DNA from: Prauserella aidingensis
GTDB taxonomy: Bacteria; Actinomycetota; Actinomycetes; Mycobacteriales; Pseudonocardiaceae
Assembly (NCBI RefSeq): GCF_024171865.1
Contig: NZ_JAMTCN010000009.1
Coordinates: 62,001 to 126,000 of the forward strand
DNA: 64,000 nt
Direction: 5' to 3'
A model generated the notes under the pieces. That model was not told the origin of the DNA. It searched no databases and was given only the letters and a program-made list of their open reading frames with translations. Within the stretch, counting starts at the first letter, position 1, and each line of letters begins with the position of its first letter. Below are positions 9,592-18,152 of the stretch, one piece after another. The position numbers and the translations under genes are program-made.

Positions 9592-9643
9592 GGTGTGCCC
9601 TCCTCTGCGGCCGCGCAGGACGCAACCGCGTCGACAATGCAGG

Positions 9644-9656
9644 TGTACCTGGTACA
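9644..9656. promoter_or_regulatory. Palindrome upstream of the MFS transporter, operator-like
   Basis: TGTACCTGGTACA is a perfect inverted repeat of 6-bp arms around one central base, in the 5' region of the MFS exporter. Such sites are common TetR-family operators at exporter promoters. No TetR gene is adjacent, so the regulator would be encoded elsewhere or has been lost. Confidence 0.4.
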
Positions 9657-9711
9657 GCGGCAGGCGTTTCCGGCCAGCGCGCCGCGAGCGGCGTCCCTTC
9701 CGTCACCACGC

Positions 9712-10050
9712 TCACGGGGCTCGGACAAATGGGCACGCGCGGACGATCATCCCCGGAGTGCAGAAGCCGCATTGCGCGGCGCCGTTGTTCGGCGAAACTT
9801 TCCAGCAACTCGTCGCCGCTTTCCGCGAGCACTTCGATGGTGGTGATCCGACGCCCGCCGACCGTGGCGGCGAGGACGATGCACGACAGCGGGGCCCGCC
9901 CGTCGAGCAGGACCGTGCACCCTCCACAGTGGCCACTTCCGCACGGGGACTTCGTTCCCGTCAGGCCTGTTTCCCGCAGGCACGTGACCAGGTTGCCGCC
10001 GTCGCCGACGACTCCGCCGGTGGCGCGCGCCCCGAACGTCGTCGTCCACG
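9712..10050 (-). pseudogene. Broken [2Fe-2S] subunit of a molybdenum hydroxylase (CoxS/xanthine dehydrogenase type)
   Basis: Two frames on this strand carry the two iron-sulfur motifs of the small subunit. One frame has NLVTCLRETGLTGTK then CGSGHCGGCTVLLDG and a later Cys. The second motif, QCGFCTPGMI, is in another frame, so at least one frameshift lies between them near 9800. The C-terminal part, including the usual CRC motif, is missing. The intact protein would pass electrons from a molybdopterin site to FAD. It joins directly to a fragment of the FAD subunit, consistent with decay of a medium-small-large subunit operon. Confidence 0.75.
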
Positions 10051-10250
10051 GTGAATTCTTCAGCAGCCTGCGCGGGTGTCTCGACCGCGCTTTCACCGGC
10101 TGGCCAGCATGCCTCCGTCAACCGCAGCCGCGTCGGCACCGCGCCCGGCATTCCGACGGAGACAGCTGCGCTGTTCCCCGTGCGGCGCACCGCGACACTG
10201 GCGTCATTCGGCCCTCCGGCCGCACGGACGACCACTTTCCCGAATTCCAT
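10029..10250 (-). pseudogene. C-terminal fragment of the FAD-binding subunit of a molybdenum hydroxylase (CoxM type)
   Basis: Starting at an ATG with AAGGGGG before it, about 74 codons read like the end of a CoxM-like subunit: FGKVVVRAAGG, SVAV, PTRLRLTEA and a final DDDVRG. The catalytic FAD-binding N-terminus is absent, and the frame then runs out of homology where the iron-sulfur subunit fragment begins in another frame. It may still be translated but cannot be a functional subunit. Confidence 0.55.
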
Positions 10251-10264
10251 TCGACCCCCTTGAA

Positions 10265-10325
10265 GTCCAATTCGCGAACAATAACATAAGATTGCGATTA
10301 ATAAATAAATTATCCGGCAGAATTC
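10265..10325. other. AT-rich island in high-GC DNA
   Basis: Roughly 60 bp, including AACAATAACATAAGATTGCG and a following run of TAA/ATAA triplets, is far richer in A+T than its surroundings. It lies between the molybdenum-hydroxylase remnant and a long hairpin. It could be a residual promoter region or an insertion scar; no open frame or transposase is present. Confidence 0.6.
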
Positions 10326-10358
10326 CGTCAATCCGATGCCGCGAGCGGAGATCCAACA

Positions 10359-10395
10359 GCGTTGGGTCCGCCCACAAGGTGGACGGACCCAACGC
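10359..10395. repeat. Long perfect hairpin, terminator-like or repeat-element end
   Basis: The 12-bp arms GCGTTGGGTCCG and CGGACCCAACGC are perfectly inverted around 13 bp that themselves contain CCAC/GTGG. No T-run follows on either strand. From here to 10575 there is no supportable gene. Confidence 0.7.
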
Positions 10396-10575
10396 CTCTT
10401 CCTGGTCGAGGCACTACTCCGGAACCGTTCAAGGACCTCGCCGACGTCACAGGCTCGAACAGGCTCACCCTTGGGCGGACCGTCGGCCGGCTCTGCCGAG
10501 TGGGCGCTGCTTACCCACAACCCGAGGACACCGCCGGGGCGTGAAACGCGCAGTGCCGATCAACGGCGAGGCGAG

Positions 10576-10887
10576 TCAACCACGTTTCTGAGTGGCATTG
10601 CCCGACCGAACTGCCTCGGCGGCGTCCGGTGGAAGCCGCACCGCTTGACGGACAGTCCAGACCAGCGTGAACCCGGCGAGGACCGCGGTGACACAGAGCA
10701 GCACCGCCGGGGACAGCACGGATTCGAATACCGCCAGCAGATACGGGACGCAGAAGCCGGCGTAGGCAACCGCTTGAAACACCGCGGTCAGGCTGGCCAG
10801 GTTGTGCGTACCCGCCAGGCGGTGAACCTCCGTCAGGCCGGCTACGAGGCAGCAGCCGTAGCCGGCTCCAGCCGACGGCAGCCACGC
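10576..10887 (-). pseudogene. C-terminal remnant of a second MFS transporter
   Basis: A frame of about 103 codons ends properly at 10576 and reads AGYGCCLVAGLTEVHRLAG, then two hydrophobic helices (VFQAVAYAGFCVPYLL and VLLCVTAVLAGFTLVW) and a short polar tail, as in the last two helices of an MFS protein. An in-frame stop immediately upstream and a shifted frame show that the N-terminal ten helices are lost or broken. There is no plausible complete product. Confidence 0.7.
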
Positions 10888-11085
10888 TCAGGCCGATGGG
10901 CAGCCAACCGTCGCTTCGGGAACCGGAGTGCTGGTCGCTCGTGCGGTGCAAGGTGTCCGCGCGCTGCGCTCGTCTCGTCATGACGATCATGCTCGGGCAC
11001 AGCCGCGAGGACGACGAGTGTCTGGAACGACGACATACGTACAGGTCGAGACCTGCGGACTGTCGCGCTCGGAATCACCGACAAC

Positions 11086-12024
11086 ATGTCCTTGTTCGAG
11101 CTCTCGATCCCCTGCGCGATCTTCGGCTCTCCCAGGCCGGAGGCCGCAACCAGCTGGTACGACCTGACCGTGTCTTCCACACCGGGTGCCCGGGTCGGCG
11201 CATGGTTCCGCGTGGACGGCACACGCGGGCTCACCGAACTGGCAGCTGCGAGCACCGTGGTCGTCCCTGCCTGCGATGACGCCGTCGAGGCTCCGCCGCC
11301 CGAGTTGGTGCAGGCCGTGCGCACTGCGCACGAACGCGGCGCCCGAGTGGCATCGATATGCACGGGCGCCTTCGTGCTCGCGGCCGCGGGCCTGCTCGAC
11401 GGGCGACGCGCCACCACGCACTGGTCGTACGCCGAGACACTCGCGCAGCAGTACCCGGGGATCGAGGTCGACGCCGACGTGCTCTACGTCGACGACGGCG
11501 ATGTGCTCACCTCGGCCGGACAAGCGGCCGGGATCGACTTGTGCCTGCACATGGTCCGCACCGACTACGGCGCCGCGACGGCCAACAGTGCCGCCCGACG
11601 CCTGGTGGTCCCACCCCATCGTGACGGTGGACAGGCACAGTTCGTCGCCGCACCGATGTCCACCGGAGGCGATCACAGCCTCAACGGCCTGCTGGATTGG
11701 GCGATCGAGCGCCTGCACCAACCGCTGACCGTCGCCGACCTCGCCCGTGAGGCGGGCCTGAGCCCACGCCAGCTCAGCCGCCATTTCCTCGCCGTCACCG
11801 GTACGAGTCCGTTGCAATGGCTCCTGACGCAACGCATCCGGCGGGCACAAGAATTGCTGGAAACGGTTCACGACAACCTGGACGACATCGCAGCGCAGGT
11901 GGGGCTCGGCACGGCGGCCACGCTGCGCCGACATTTCAACCGGCGGATCGGCACCTCCCCGGACGCCTACCGCCGCACGTTCCGATCCGACCCCGGCATA
12001 CCCGAGGCACGCTCAGCAGACTGA
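11086..12024 (+). CDS. GlxA-family AraC-type regulator (DJ-1/PfpI domain plus AraC HTH)
   Basis: A 312-residue regulator. Residues 1-180 form a DJ-1/PfpI-like amidotransferase fold, with the nucleophile-elbow ICTGAFVLAAAGLLDGR; residues 205-300 hold the AraC double helix-turn-helix (LTVADLAREAGLSPRQLSRH and DDIAAQVGLGTAATLRRHF). Family homology appears to begin before the first ATG: the 11 codons upstream of 11086 read LRTVALGITDN in frame, with no ATG or GTG available. Translation may start at CTG 11053, or the true start has been lost. It borders a region of broken genes, so activity is uncertain. Target genes are unknown. Confidence 0.8.
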   Translation: MSLFELSIPCAIFGSPRPEAATSWYDLTVSSTPGARVGAWFRVDGTRGLTELAAASTVVVPACDDAVEAPPPELVQAVRTAHERGARVASICTGAFVLAAAGLLDGRRATTHWSYAETLAQQYPGIEVDADVLYVDDGDVLTSAGQAAGIDLCLHMVRTDYGAATANSAARRLVVPPHRDGGQAQFVAAPMSTGGDHSLNGLLDWAIERLHQPLTVADLAREAGLSPRQLSRHFLAVTGTSPLQWLLTQRIRRAQELLETVHDNLDDIAAQVGLGTAATLRRHFNRRIGTSPDAYRRTFRSDPGIPEARSAD

Positions 12025-12078
12025 AGGTCCGTCCTACGCCACGGCGTGTGGATTCCCCACGGGACACAGCGGACCCCG

Positions 12079-12912
12079 CTACGCGTTCGTCGCAGAGAGC
12101 GTTCTCGCGTTGGTTCCCATCGCGCTGTCGGCCAATTCCACCGAGCGGACGATGCCGCCGGAACCGGCGACCACGATGACGTGGCCGTCCGGAGAGCTCA
12201 CACGCGCCTCCAAAGCGGACAGTTGCTCCTTGGCTGCTTCGTCGAACACATAGCCCAGTTCGGCAGCGACGTCGAGGAAAGCCAACCGGTCCATTCCGAA
12301 GTGGACGGAAATGATCGGCACACGGTCGCGCCCGTCGGACTCCTGGACGAGCCGGGTCATGCGCTCGGTGGTGCTGCAGGTGGCCCGGAAGACCACGAAC
12401 GGCTCGACGCCGACCGCGATCAGTACGGGACCCGCGACGACGAGTGCCCACCCGGTGGCCGGTGCGGGCTTGGCCGCGTACAAGGCCACCACGACCACGA
12501 GGAGCGCGACCGCCGATGCCGTGACGATGCTCCTGATCTCGTTGCGGCGCGCCGACGTGCGCGGCTTTTCCACGACTGGCGGGACCGCGTCACACACTGT
12601 CCTGATCGGACGCTTACCCACCAGCAGCACCGGATCGTGGCTGCTCCCGTAAGACCGCAGCACGCGGGCACCGAGCTGCCCCGCGAGGACGTCCACGTCG
12701 GCGACGGTGCCGCCGATCTCCGACAGCGTCACCCATGCGAAATCGGCGGATGCGAGTTCTGCGGCAAGCCGTTCCCTGCCTTCTTGCCTGCCCGGCAGCG
12801 GAGGCAGCCCGACGCCCGGGACGTACCGGAACGCCAAGGCATCCGCGCTCGGTGGCGGGCCTTCCTCGTAGCCGCGCTGGGTGGCCACGAGGCGAATGTC
12901 GGTGACCGGCAC
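12079..12912 (-). CDS. Hypothetical membrane protein with two transmembrane helices
   Basis: A 277-residue protein that I do not recognise. Residues about 1-120 form a soluble segment with an SSHDPVLLVGKRPIR end. Two hydrophobic stretches follow (SIVTASAVALLVVVVALYAA and GWALVVAGPVLIAVGVEPFV, about 133-180), then a soluble C-terminal domain of about 95 residues. Codon third positions are GC-rich, supporting a real gene. The GTG at 12912 has only a weak upstream GGAAG. It is convergent with the AraC-type gene. Confidence 0.6.
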   Translation of the reverse strand: MPVTDIRLVATQRGYEEGPPPSADALAFRYVPGVGLPPLPGRQEGRERLAAELASADFAWVTLSEIGGTVADVDVLAGQLGARVLRSYGSSHDPVLLVGKRPIRTVCDAVPPVVEKPRTSARRNEIRSIVTASAVALLVVVVALYAAKPAPATGWALVVAGPVLIAVGVEPFVVFRATCSTTERMTRLVQESDGRDRVPIISVHFGMDRLAFLDVAAELGYVFDEAAKEQLSALEARVSSPDGHVIVVAGSGGIVRSVELADSAMGTNARTLSATNA

Positions 12913-13471
12913 CTTCCACGCTCCAGGCGCGACGGCGACGTGCTGCTGCCCGGAGAAGCACCGATCGGCCAGCTCGGCCCTTCGGCTCGCGGCCCGTTGC
13001 TTGCCGAGACGCGCCAGGTCACGGTGGACTCCGTTCCTGACGTCCGTTCAGCCTGGTCATCGGGGCGGGAGCGGTCTTGGACGAATGTCGCGCGCGCCGG
13101 GCGGCTCTACGATGGCGGCATGCGACCGGCCGAGTGGGCCCGAGACGGCGCCTGCGTGGTCCCGGTTCCGCGGGCAGATCGGACTCGGGCCGAAAACGGG
13201 CGGCACAGCTGGTGCGGTTCGACGAGACGGTGCACCGTCTCCAACCACGATGGGGTTCCGGGGGCTCGGCCCCCGCAGCCAACACCCGGAACGAGAAACC
13301 GGCGAGCCCTCTCCGCGAGCACTCGCCGGTCTTCGAGTGGACACCCAGGCGACGTCATGACGACCCGTCACAAGCGCTGGCCCGGCCCCAGCCGGACCAC
13401 GCCGGGTCGGCACGAGCACGCACCGTGGGGGACTGGGGGCGCGGCCCCCAGATTCAATCGACGACACAGAA
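12913..13471. other. Non-coding stretch with GGGGGC/GCCCCC palindromes
   Basis: No gene can be supported here. It holds GGGGGC-tcg-GCCCCC (13260-13274), TGGGGGC-gcg-GCCCCCA (13434-13450) and an 8-bp inverted repeat CCGGCGAG/CTCGCCGG (13299-13306 and 13322-13329). The loop of the last shares CTCTCCGCGAGCAC with the adjacent tmRNA terminator, which suggests a duplicated terminator. Confidence 0.6.
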
Positions 13472-13502
13472 AAGGCTCGTGCTCTCCGCGAGCACGAGCC
13501 TT
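13472..13502 (-). terminator. Intrinsic terminator of tmRNA
   Basis: A perfect 13-bp inverted repeat, AAGGCTCGTGCTC and GAGCACGAGCCTT, with a 5-base loop. It lies 7 bp beyond the mature tmRNA end and is followed on the minus strand by a short T-run. Confidence 0.85.
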
Positions 13503-13509
13503 CCATCTG

Positions 13510-13880
13510 TGGAGGTGCCGGGAATCGAACCCGGGTCCTCTGCCGCCTCTCCAGGGCTTCTCCGTGCGCAGTTCGCTGTGTCTCTGCTTGGCCCCACCGG
13601 TCACGCGAACGAGCCGGTGTGACGGGCCCAGCCACTGTTGGTTTCCCTACCGGTCCCCGTGGCCGGGACCGGAGGTGAGCCTTCTAGCTGATGCCGGCAA
13701 ACCGGGTCGAAGGCTTACCCGGGCCGACAGACTCGCACTCGCTCAGGCGGCGAGGGCGAAGTCGCGCTGACTATTCGTCTTGGCGCTTATATTTAGTTGC
13801 GACGACGCTTTCGGTGGTCGTTGCCTGCACCGGCACGCTTCCCGCTGGATCAACGTCCAGAGTCGAAACCGTTCACCCCC
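13510..13880 (-). ncRNA. ssrA: Transfer-messenger RNA
   Basis: The tRNA-like ends pair: 5' GGGGGUG with 3' CACCUCC, and the 3' arm has GGTTCGATTCC. The CCA is not encoded. The tag reading frame (13743-13784) gives AKTNSQRDFALAA after the alanine charge or resume codon, followed by TGA; the FALAA end is the usual actinobacterial degradation tag. The RNA rescues stalled ribosomes together with SmpB, encoded 5.1 kb away on the same strand. Length is about 371 nt before CCA addition. Confidence 0.95.
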
Positions 13881-14083
13881 TTGGTGAGCGTCAGTGTGGA
13901 TCACTGCGTCCGATCAGCATAACGCGCGTGGCAAGGCGTTAATTCCCCGGCCGTCGCACTCCCGCCGGTGGTGGGGTTGGCCCTACCGGGTTTCGGCCGG
14001 TGCGCTCCATGGTGGCCGGGGCCCTGCTCGGCGAGGCTGGGGGCATCGACGCAGAACACACCTCGCACGCAGGGAGGCGCGCC

Positions 14084-14809
14084 ATGACACGGACACACCG
14101 GCCCCGGTTGGGCGGCGCGCTGCCGTTTCTGCTGCTCAGCCTGCCGTTGGGGATCCTCGGCTTCGTGTTCGTCGTGACGACGACCAGTGTGGGCGTCCCG
14201 ACGGCGCTCGTGTGGGTGGGCATTCCGGTGCTGATGCTGCTGCTCGCAGGTACGCGCGGCCTCGCGGACCTGGAACGCGCCCGGGTGCGCGGCATGTTGT
14301 CGGCGACGGTGCCCCGGCCCTACCGGCCGTTGCCGGAAGGCCCGGTGCGGAGCCGGTGGCTGGCGCGCGCCCGCGACGCGCAGACCTGGCGTGACGCGGC
14401 GTACCTGATCATCCTGCTGCCGGTGGGGATCGTCGAGTTCACGCTGGTCGTCGTGTTCTGGTCGGTGTCGCTGGGCCTGATCACGCTGCCCGTGTACTAC
14501 CGGTTCCTTCCCGAGGGCCTGTACGCGTTCCCGTCGCACGACCTGCGCTGGGTGGTCGTCGACTCGGTGCCCACGGCGCTGCCGTGGATGGCGCTGGGGG
14601 TGCTGTTGGCGTGCGCATCGGTCCCGCTCACCCGCGGCCTCGCCGCGGGGCACGCGTGGCTGGCGCGGGCGCTGCTCGGCCCCACCCAGCGGCGCATCCG
14701 CGCGGCCGAGGCCGGCGCCGCGACCGACACCGGTGCAGCACCGGGCGTCACCGCCCACAACGACACGATCACCGCGAACCTCCCTGCGGGCCACTCGGTG
14801 GCACGATGA
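14084..14809 (+). CDS. Sensor-domain membrane protein paired with a NarL-type two-component system
   Basis: A 241-residue membrane protein with about four helices, matching the putative sensor domain found at the N-terminus of some actinobacterial histidine kinases. Segments such as TALVWVGIPVLMLLLAG and WRDAAYLIILLPVGIVEFTL closely parallel segments of the next gene, so the two share a common ancestor. It lacks kinase motifs. ATG at 14084 follows AGGGAGG. It precedes the kinase by 27 bp and is probably cotranscribed with it, perhaps as a partner or modulator of signal sensing. Confidence 0.8.
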   Translation: MTRTHRPRLGGALPFLLLSLPLGILGFVFVVTTTSVGVPTALVWVGIPVLMLLLAGTRGLADLERARVRGMLSATVPRPYRPLPEGPVRSRWLARARDAQTWRDAAYLIILLPVGIVEFTLVVVFWSVSLGLITLPVYYRFLPEGLYAFPSHDLRWVVVDSVPTALPWMALGVLLACASVPLTRGLAAGHAWLARALLGPTQRRIRAAEAGAATDTGAAPGVTAHNDTITANLPAGHSVAR

Positions 14810-14836
14810 ACACGCCGGGTGAAGGAGAACTCCACG

Positions 14837-15952
14837 ATGCACGAGGACCAGCCGTGGCCGGGCACATGGCGGACGATCGCGTACCAGGTGCTGACGCTGC
14901 CGGTACGGATCGTCGAGTTCGCCGTGCTCCTGGTGCTGCTGGTCGCCGGGATCGCGACGACCATCGTCTGGGTGGGCATCCCGCTGCTGATGCTGGCGAC
15001 GGCGTTGACGCACCGGTTCGCCGACGCCGAACGGCGGTGGCTGCGGCGGTGGTTGCGCACCCCGGTGGCCGATGCGATCCGCAAACGCGGCGACGGACGC
15101 GTGCGGAACTGGCTGGCCCAGCTGACGGACGCCACGACCTGGCGTGACCTCACGTATCTGCTGGTCGCGACGCCGATCGCGATCGTCGAGTTCGTGCTCG
15201 GCGTCGTGTCGGCGATCGTCGTGCCGCTCGCACTGACGGTCGCTCCGGGGGCCGGCTGGCTGCACGGCAAGCTGGCGTTGACACTGCTCGGCCCGCCTCG
15301 GGTGCAACGCCTGGAGGCGAGGGCGACACGGCTGCAGGCGTCCCGGGCGCGCGGAGTCGACGCGGCGGAGGCCGAGCGCAGGCGCATCGAACGCGACCTG
15401 CACGACGGGGCGCAACAGCGGCTCGTGTCCGTGGCGATGACCGTCGGCAGGGCCAAGGCCAAGGTCGGCGACACCGACACCGCTGAGCTGCACACACTGC
15501 TCGACGAGGCGCACGCCGACGCGAAGCTCGCCGTCTCCGAACTGCGCGATCTGGCACGGGGCATCTACCCGGCGGTGCTGGGCGACCGTGGCCTCGACGC
15601 GGCCCTGTCCGCGCTCGCGGCGAAGTCGCCCGTACCGGTGTCGGTGTCGGTCGACCTCGACGAGCGCCCACCCGCCGCCGTGGAGACCACGACGTACTTC
15701 GTCGTCGGCGAGACCCTCACCAACGCAGCCAAGTACGCCGAGGCCTCGGACGTCCGCGTCGACGTGCGCCGCGACGGCGATACGGTGATCGCCGAGGTCA
15801 CCGACGACGGCCGCGGCGGCGCCGAGATCCGCCCGGGCGGCGGGCTCGCCGGGCTCGCCGACCGCGCCGCGACGATCGACGGTGTCGTGTCGGTCGTCAG
15901 CCCGGCCGGTGGCCCGACGGTCGTTCGCGCCGAACTGCCGTGTAGCTGGTGA
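14837..15952 (+). CDS. Sensor histidine kinase, NarL/DesK-like type
   Basis: A 371-residue membrane kinase. The N-terminal sensor region (about 1-160) has four hydrophobic segments. The dimerisation and phosphoacceptor motif ERDLHDGAQQRLV places the phosphorylated residue at His189 (HisKA_3 class). The ATPase domain carries the N box TNAAKYAEAS and G boxes DDGRGGAEI and GGGLAGLADR. ATG at 14837 has AAGGAG 9 nt upstream. The response regulator starts 21 bp downstream, so the two form a cognate pair. The signal is unknown; members of this group often sense envelope or redox stress. Confidence 0.9.
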   Translation: MHEDQPWPGTWRTIAYQVLTLPVRIVEFAVLLVLLVAGIATTIVWVGIPLLMLATALTHRFADAERRWLRRWLRTPVADAIRKRGDGRVRNWLAQLTDATTWRDLTYLLVATPIAIVEFVLGVVSAIVVPLALTVAPGAGWLHGKLALTLLGPPRVQRLEARATRLQASRARGVDAAEAERRRIERDLHDGAQQRLVSVAMTVGRAKAKVGDTDTAELHTLLDEAHADAKLAVSELRDLARGIYPAVLGDRGLDAALSALAAKSPVPVSVSVDLDERPPAAVETTTYFVVGETLTNAAKYAEASDVRVDVRRDGDTVIAEVTDDGRGGAEIRPGGGLAGLADRAATIDGVVSVVSPAGGPTVVRAELPCSW

Positions 15953-15973
15953 TCGAACTTCTGGGGGTTGCGC

Positions 15974-16615
15974 GTGCGCGTGGTCATCGCCGAGGACGCC
16001 GTCCTGCTGCGGGCAGGTGTGCAACGGCTACTGGCCGACGACGGGATCGACACGGTGGCCGCGGTCGGCTCCGGGGAGGAGCTGCTGGCCGCGGTGCCCG
16101 AACACGAGCCCGACCTGGCGATCGTCGACGTCCGGATGCCGCCGACGTTCACCGACGAGGGTCTGCGGGCCGCGCTGCGCGCCCGCGAGATCGTCCGGAA
16201 CCTGCCGGTGCTCGTGCTGTCGCAGTACGTCGAGGAGACCTACGCGATCGAACTGCTGTCCGGCGGCACCGGCGGTGTCGGCTACCTGCTGAAGGAACGC
16301 GTCTCCGACGTCACCGACTTCCTCGACGCCGCGCGCCGCGTCGCCGCCGGCGGCACGGCGATCGACCCCGAAGTCATCTCGCAGGTCATGGCACGCGGAC
16401 GCAACAACCCGCTCGCCTCGCTGACCGGCCGCGAAGGCGACGTGCTCGAACTGATGGCGCAGGGCCTGTCCAACTCGGCGATCGCCGACCGGCTGGTGGT
16501 CTCGCACGGCGCCGTCGAGAAGCACATCGGCAACATCTTCGCCAAGCTCGGCCTCGACGGCAGCGTCGAGGAACATCGCCGCGTCCGCGCAGTACTGACC
16601 TACCTCCAACGCTGA
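15974..16615 (+). CDS. LuxR/NarL-family response regulator
   Basis: A 213-residue regulator. The receiver domain has acidic residues Glu7 and Asp8 and the phosphorylated Asp52 (in IVDVRMPP). The conserved Lys is in GYLLKER. The C-terminal LuxR helix-turn-helix reads LTGREGDVLELMAQGLSNSA. GTG at 15974 is chosen because the GGGGG at 15961-15965 is at a workable distance; a TTG two codons earlier is too close. It is the partner of the upstream kinase; targets are unknown. Confidence 0.9.
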   Translation: MRVVIAEDAVLLRAGVQRLLADDGIDTVAAVGSGEELLAAVPEHEPDLAIVDVRMPPTFTDEGLRAALRAREIVRNLPVLVLSQYVEETYAIELLSGGTGGVGYLLKERVSDVTDFLDAARRVAAGGTAIDPEVISQVMARGRNNPLASLTGREGDVLELMAQGLSNSAIADRLVVSHGAVEKHIGNIFAKLGLDGSVEEHRRVRAVLTYLQR

Positions 16616-16748
16616 ACCCCACGGGACCGTGCCCGATCGGTCCGGACGGCGGTAGGGCCGGCCCCACCGGCGGCGTGGCGACAACCGGTAGGAAAGTCGG
16701 CGGCTCGCACCGCTGTGCCGGAGCGGCTCGGTAACCAGGCTGAACGCC

Positions 16749-18152
16749 ATGACGACGAGCCTCGCCGGCGCCCCGCCGCACACCCGGGACCGCTTCCTCG
16801 ACCTCATCCGCACCCTCGCCGTCGTGGGGGTCGTCGTGCAGCACTGGACCATGCCCGTGCTCGGCTACTCCGACGGCACCCTCACGACCGGCAACGCGCT
16901 GGCGACGCCGGGGTGGTGGGTCGTGACCTGGCTGTCGCAGGTCATGCCGCTCGTGTTCTTCGCGGGCGGCGCGGCCAACCTCATCTCGCTGCGCCGGGCA
17001 CAGGGTGCCGGTGCCGACACCGGGACGGCGACGCGCGCCTGGCTCTCCGGCAGGCTGCGCAGGCTGCTGCTGCCGGTGCTGCCGCTGCTGGCGGTGTGGC
17101 TCGTCGTGCCCACGGTGCTGCGCGACCTGGGCGTCCCGGAACAGCCCGTCGCCGTCGGGGGCGCGATCGCCGCCCAGCTGCTGTGGTTCCTCGCCGTGTA
17201 CCTACTGGCGATCGTGACCACACCCGTGATGGCGGCAGCGCACCGCCGGTTCGGGTTCGCGGTGCTGCCTGCTCTGGCGCTCGTCGCAGCGGCCGTCGAC
17301 GTCGCGCGGTTCGGCGACGTGCCGTTCGTCGGGTACGCCAACGCGGTGTTCGTCTGGCTCGCGGCGGCCCAGCTGGGCTTCCACTACGTCGACGGCGCCC
17401 TCGGCAGGTTGTCGACATATCGCTCGCTCACACTGTCGGCGGCCGGTTTCGGGGCGACCGCGCTGCTCGTGGCGTTCGGCCCGTACGCGCAGAGCATGAT
17501 CGGGATGCCGGGTGCGCCGGTGTCGAACATGAGCCCGCCGAACGTGGCACTGGTGGGACTCGCCGTCGGCCAGGTCGGCCTGGTGCTCGCGATGCGTCCA
17601 CTGCTGACACGCGTGGCCGCGCGGCGCCCGGTGGCCGCTGCGCTGTCCTGGGCGGGACCGCGGTTCATGAGCATCTACCTGTGGCACATGCCCGCCCTGA
17701 TCGTCGTGGCAGGCGTTGCGGTGGTGGCCCTCGGCTACACGACCCCGGAGCCCGGCACGCTCGGCTGGCTGGCGATGGCGCCCGCATGGCTGACCGCGAC
17801 CGCCGCGGTGCTGGCTGTGCTGGTGCGGGTCGCGGGCCGTTTCGAAACCGCACCGTCCCGAGGCCGGACTCGGAGCGGCCGCACACGAAGCGACACTGCC
17901 CTGCCTGCGGCGACGCCTGCGCTGGCGACGCTCGTCGCCGCCTCGCTCCTCGGCGCGACCGGCCTGCTCGGGCTGGCTGCCCGCGGCTTCGGCAACGGTC
18001 CGGAGCTGTGGGCGGCGTTGGTGGCCGTCGCGTTCGTACTCGCCCGCCCGGCCGTGTCCGGCAGGCAGGCGGACGCCACGTCCGCCGCGGACCGATCGGA
18101 GGCGCCGGAGACGGCGGATCAGACGGCGAGGAGCTTGGCGGGCGTGTCGTGA
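16749..18152 (+). CDS. Acyltransferase-3 family membrane protein
   Basis: A 467-residue polytopic membrane protein of the acyltransferase-3 family, which moves acetyl or other acyl groups onto cell-surface or secreted carbohydrates. The N-terminal family motif is present: RDRFLDLIRTLAVVGVVVQH (about 12-31), with the catalytic-type His in the first helix, followed by about ten hydrophobic segments and a FMSIYLWHMPALI motif. The C-terminal 80 residues are polar and low-complexity. Its last 34 bp overlap the convergent amidohydrolase gene. The acceptor is unknown. Confidence 0.8.
   Translation: MTTSLAGAPPHTRDRFLDLIRTLAVVGVVVQHWTMPVLGYSDGTLTTGNALATPGWWVVTWLSQVMPLVFFAGGAANLISLRRAQGAGADTGTATRAWLSGRLRRLLLPVLPLLAVWLVVPTVLRDLGVPEQPVAVGGAIAAQLLWFLAVYLLAIVTTPVMAAAHRRFGFAVLPALALVAAAVDVARFGDVPFVGYANAVFVWLAAAQLGFHYVDGALGRLSTYRSLTLSAAGFGATALLVAFGPYAQSMIGMPGAPVSNMSPPNVALVGLAVGQVGLVLAMRPLLTRVAARRPVAAALSWAGPRFMSIYLWHMPALIVVAGVAVVALGYTTPEPGTLGWLAMAPAWLTATAAVLAVLVRVAGRFETAPSRGRTRSGRTRSDTALPAATPALATLVAASLLGATGLLGLAARGFGNGPELWAALVAVAFVLARPAVSGRQADATSAADRSEAPETADQTARSLAGVS

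Noticed and set aside
13119-13500. A plus-strand gene starting at ATG 13121
   Set aside because: It runs through palindromes and the tmRNA terminator into the tmRNA; the composition is that of non-coding high-GC DNA.
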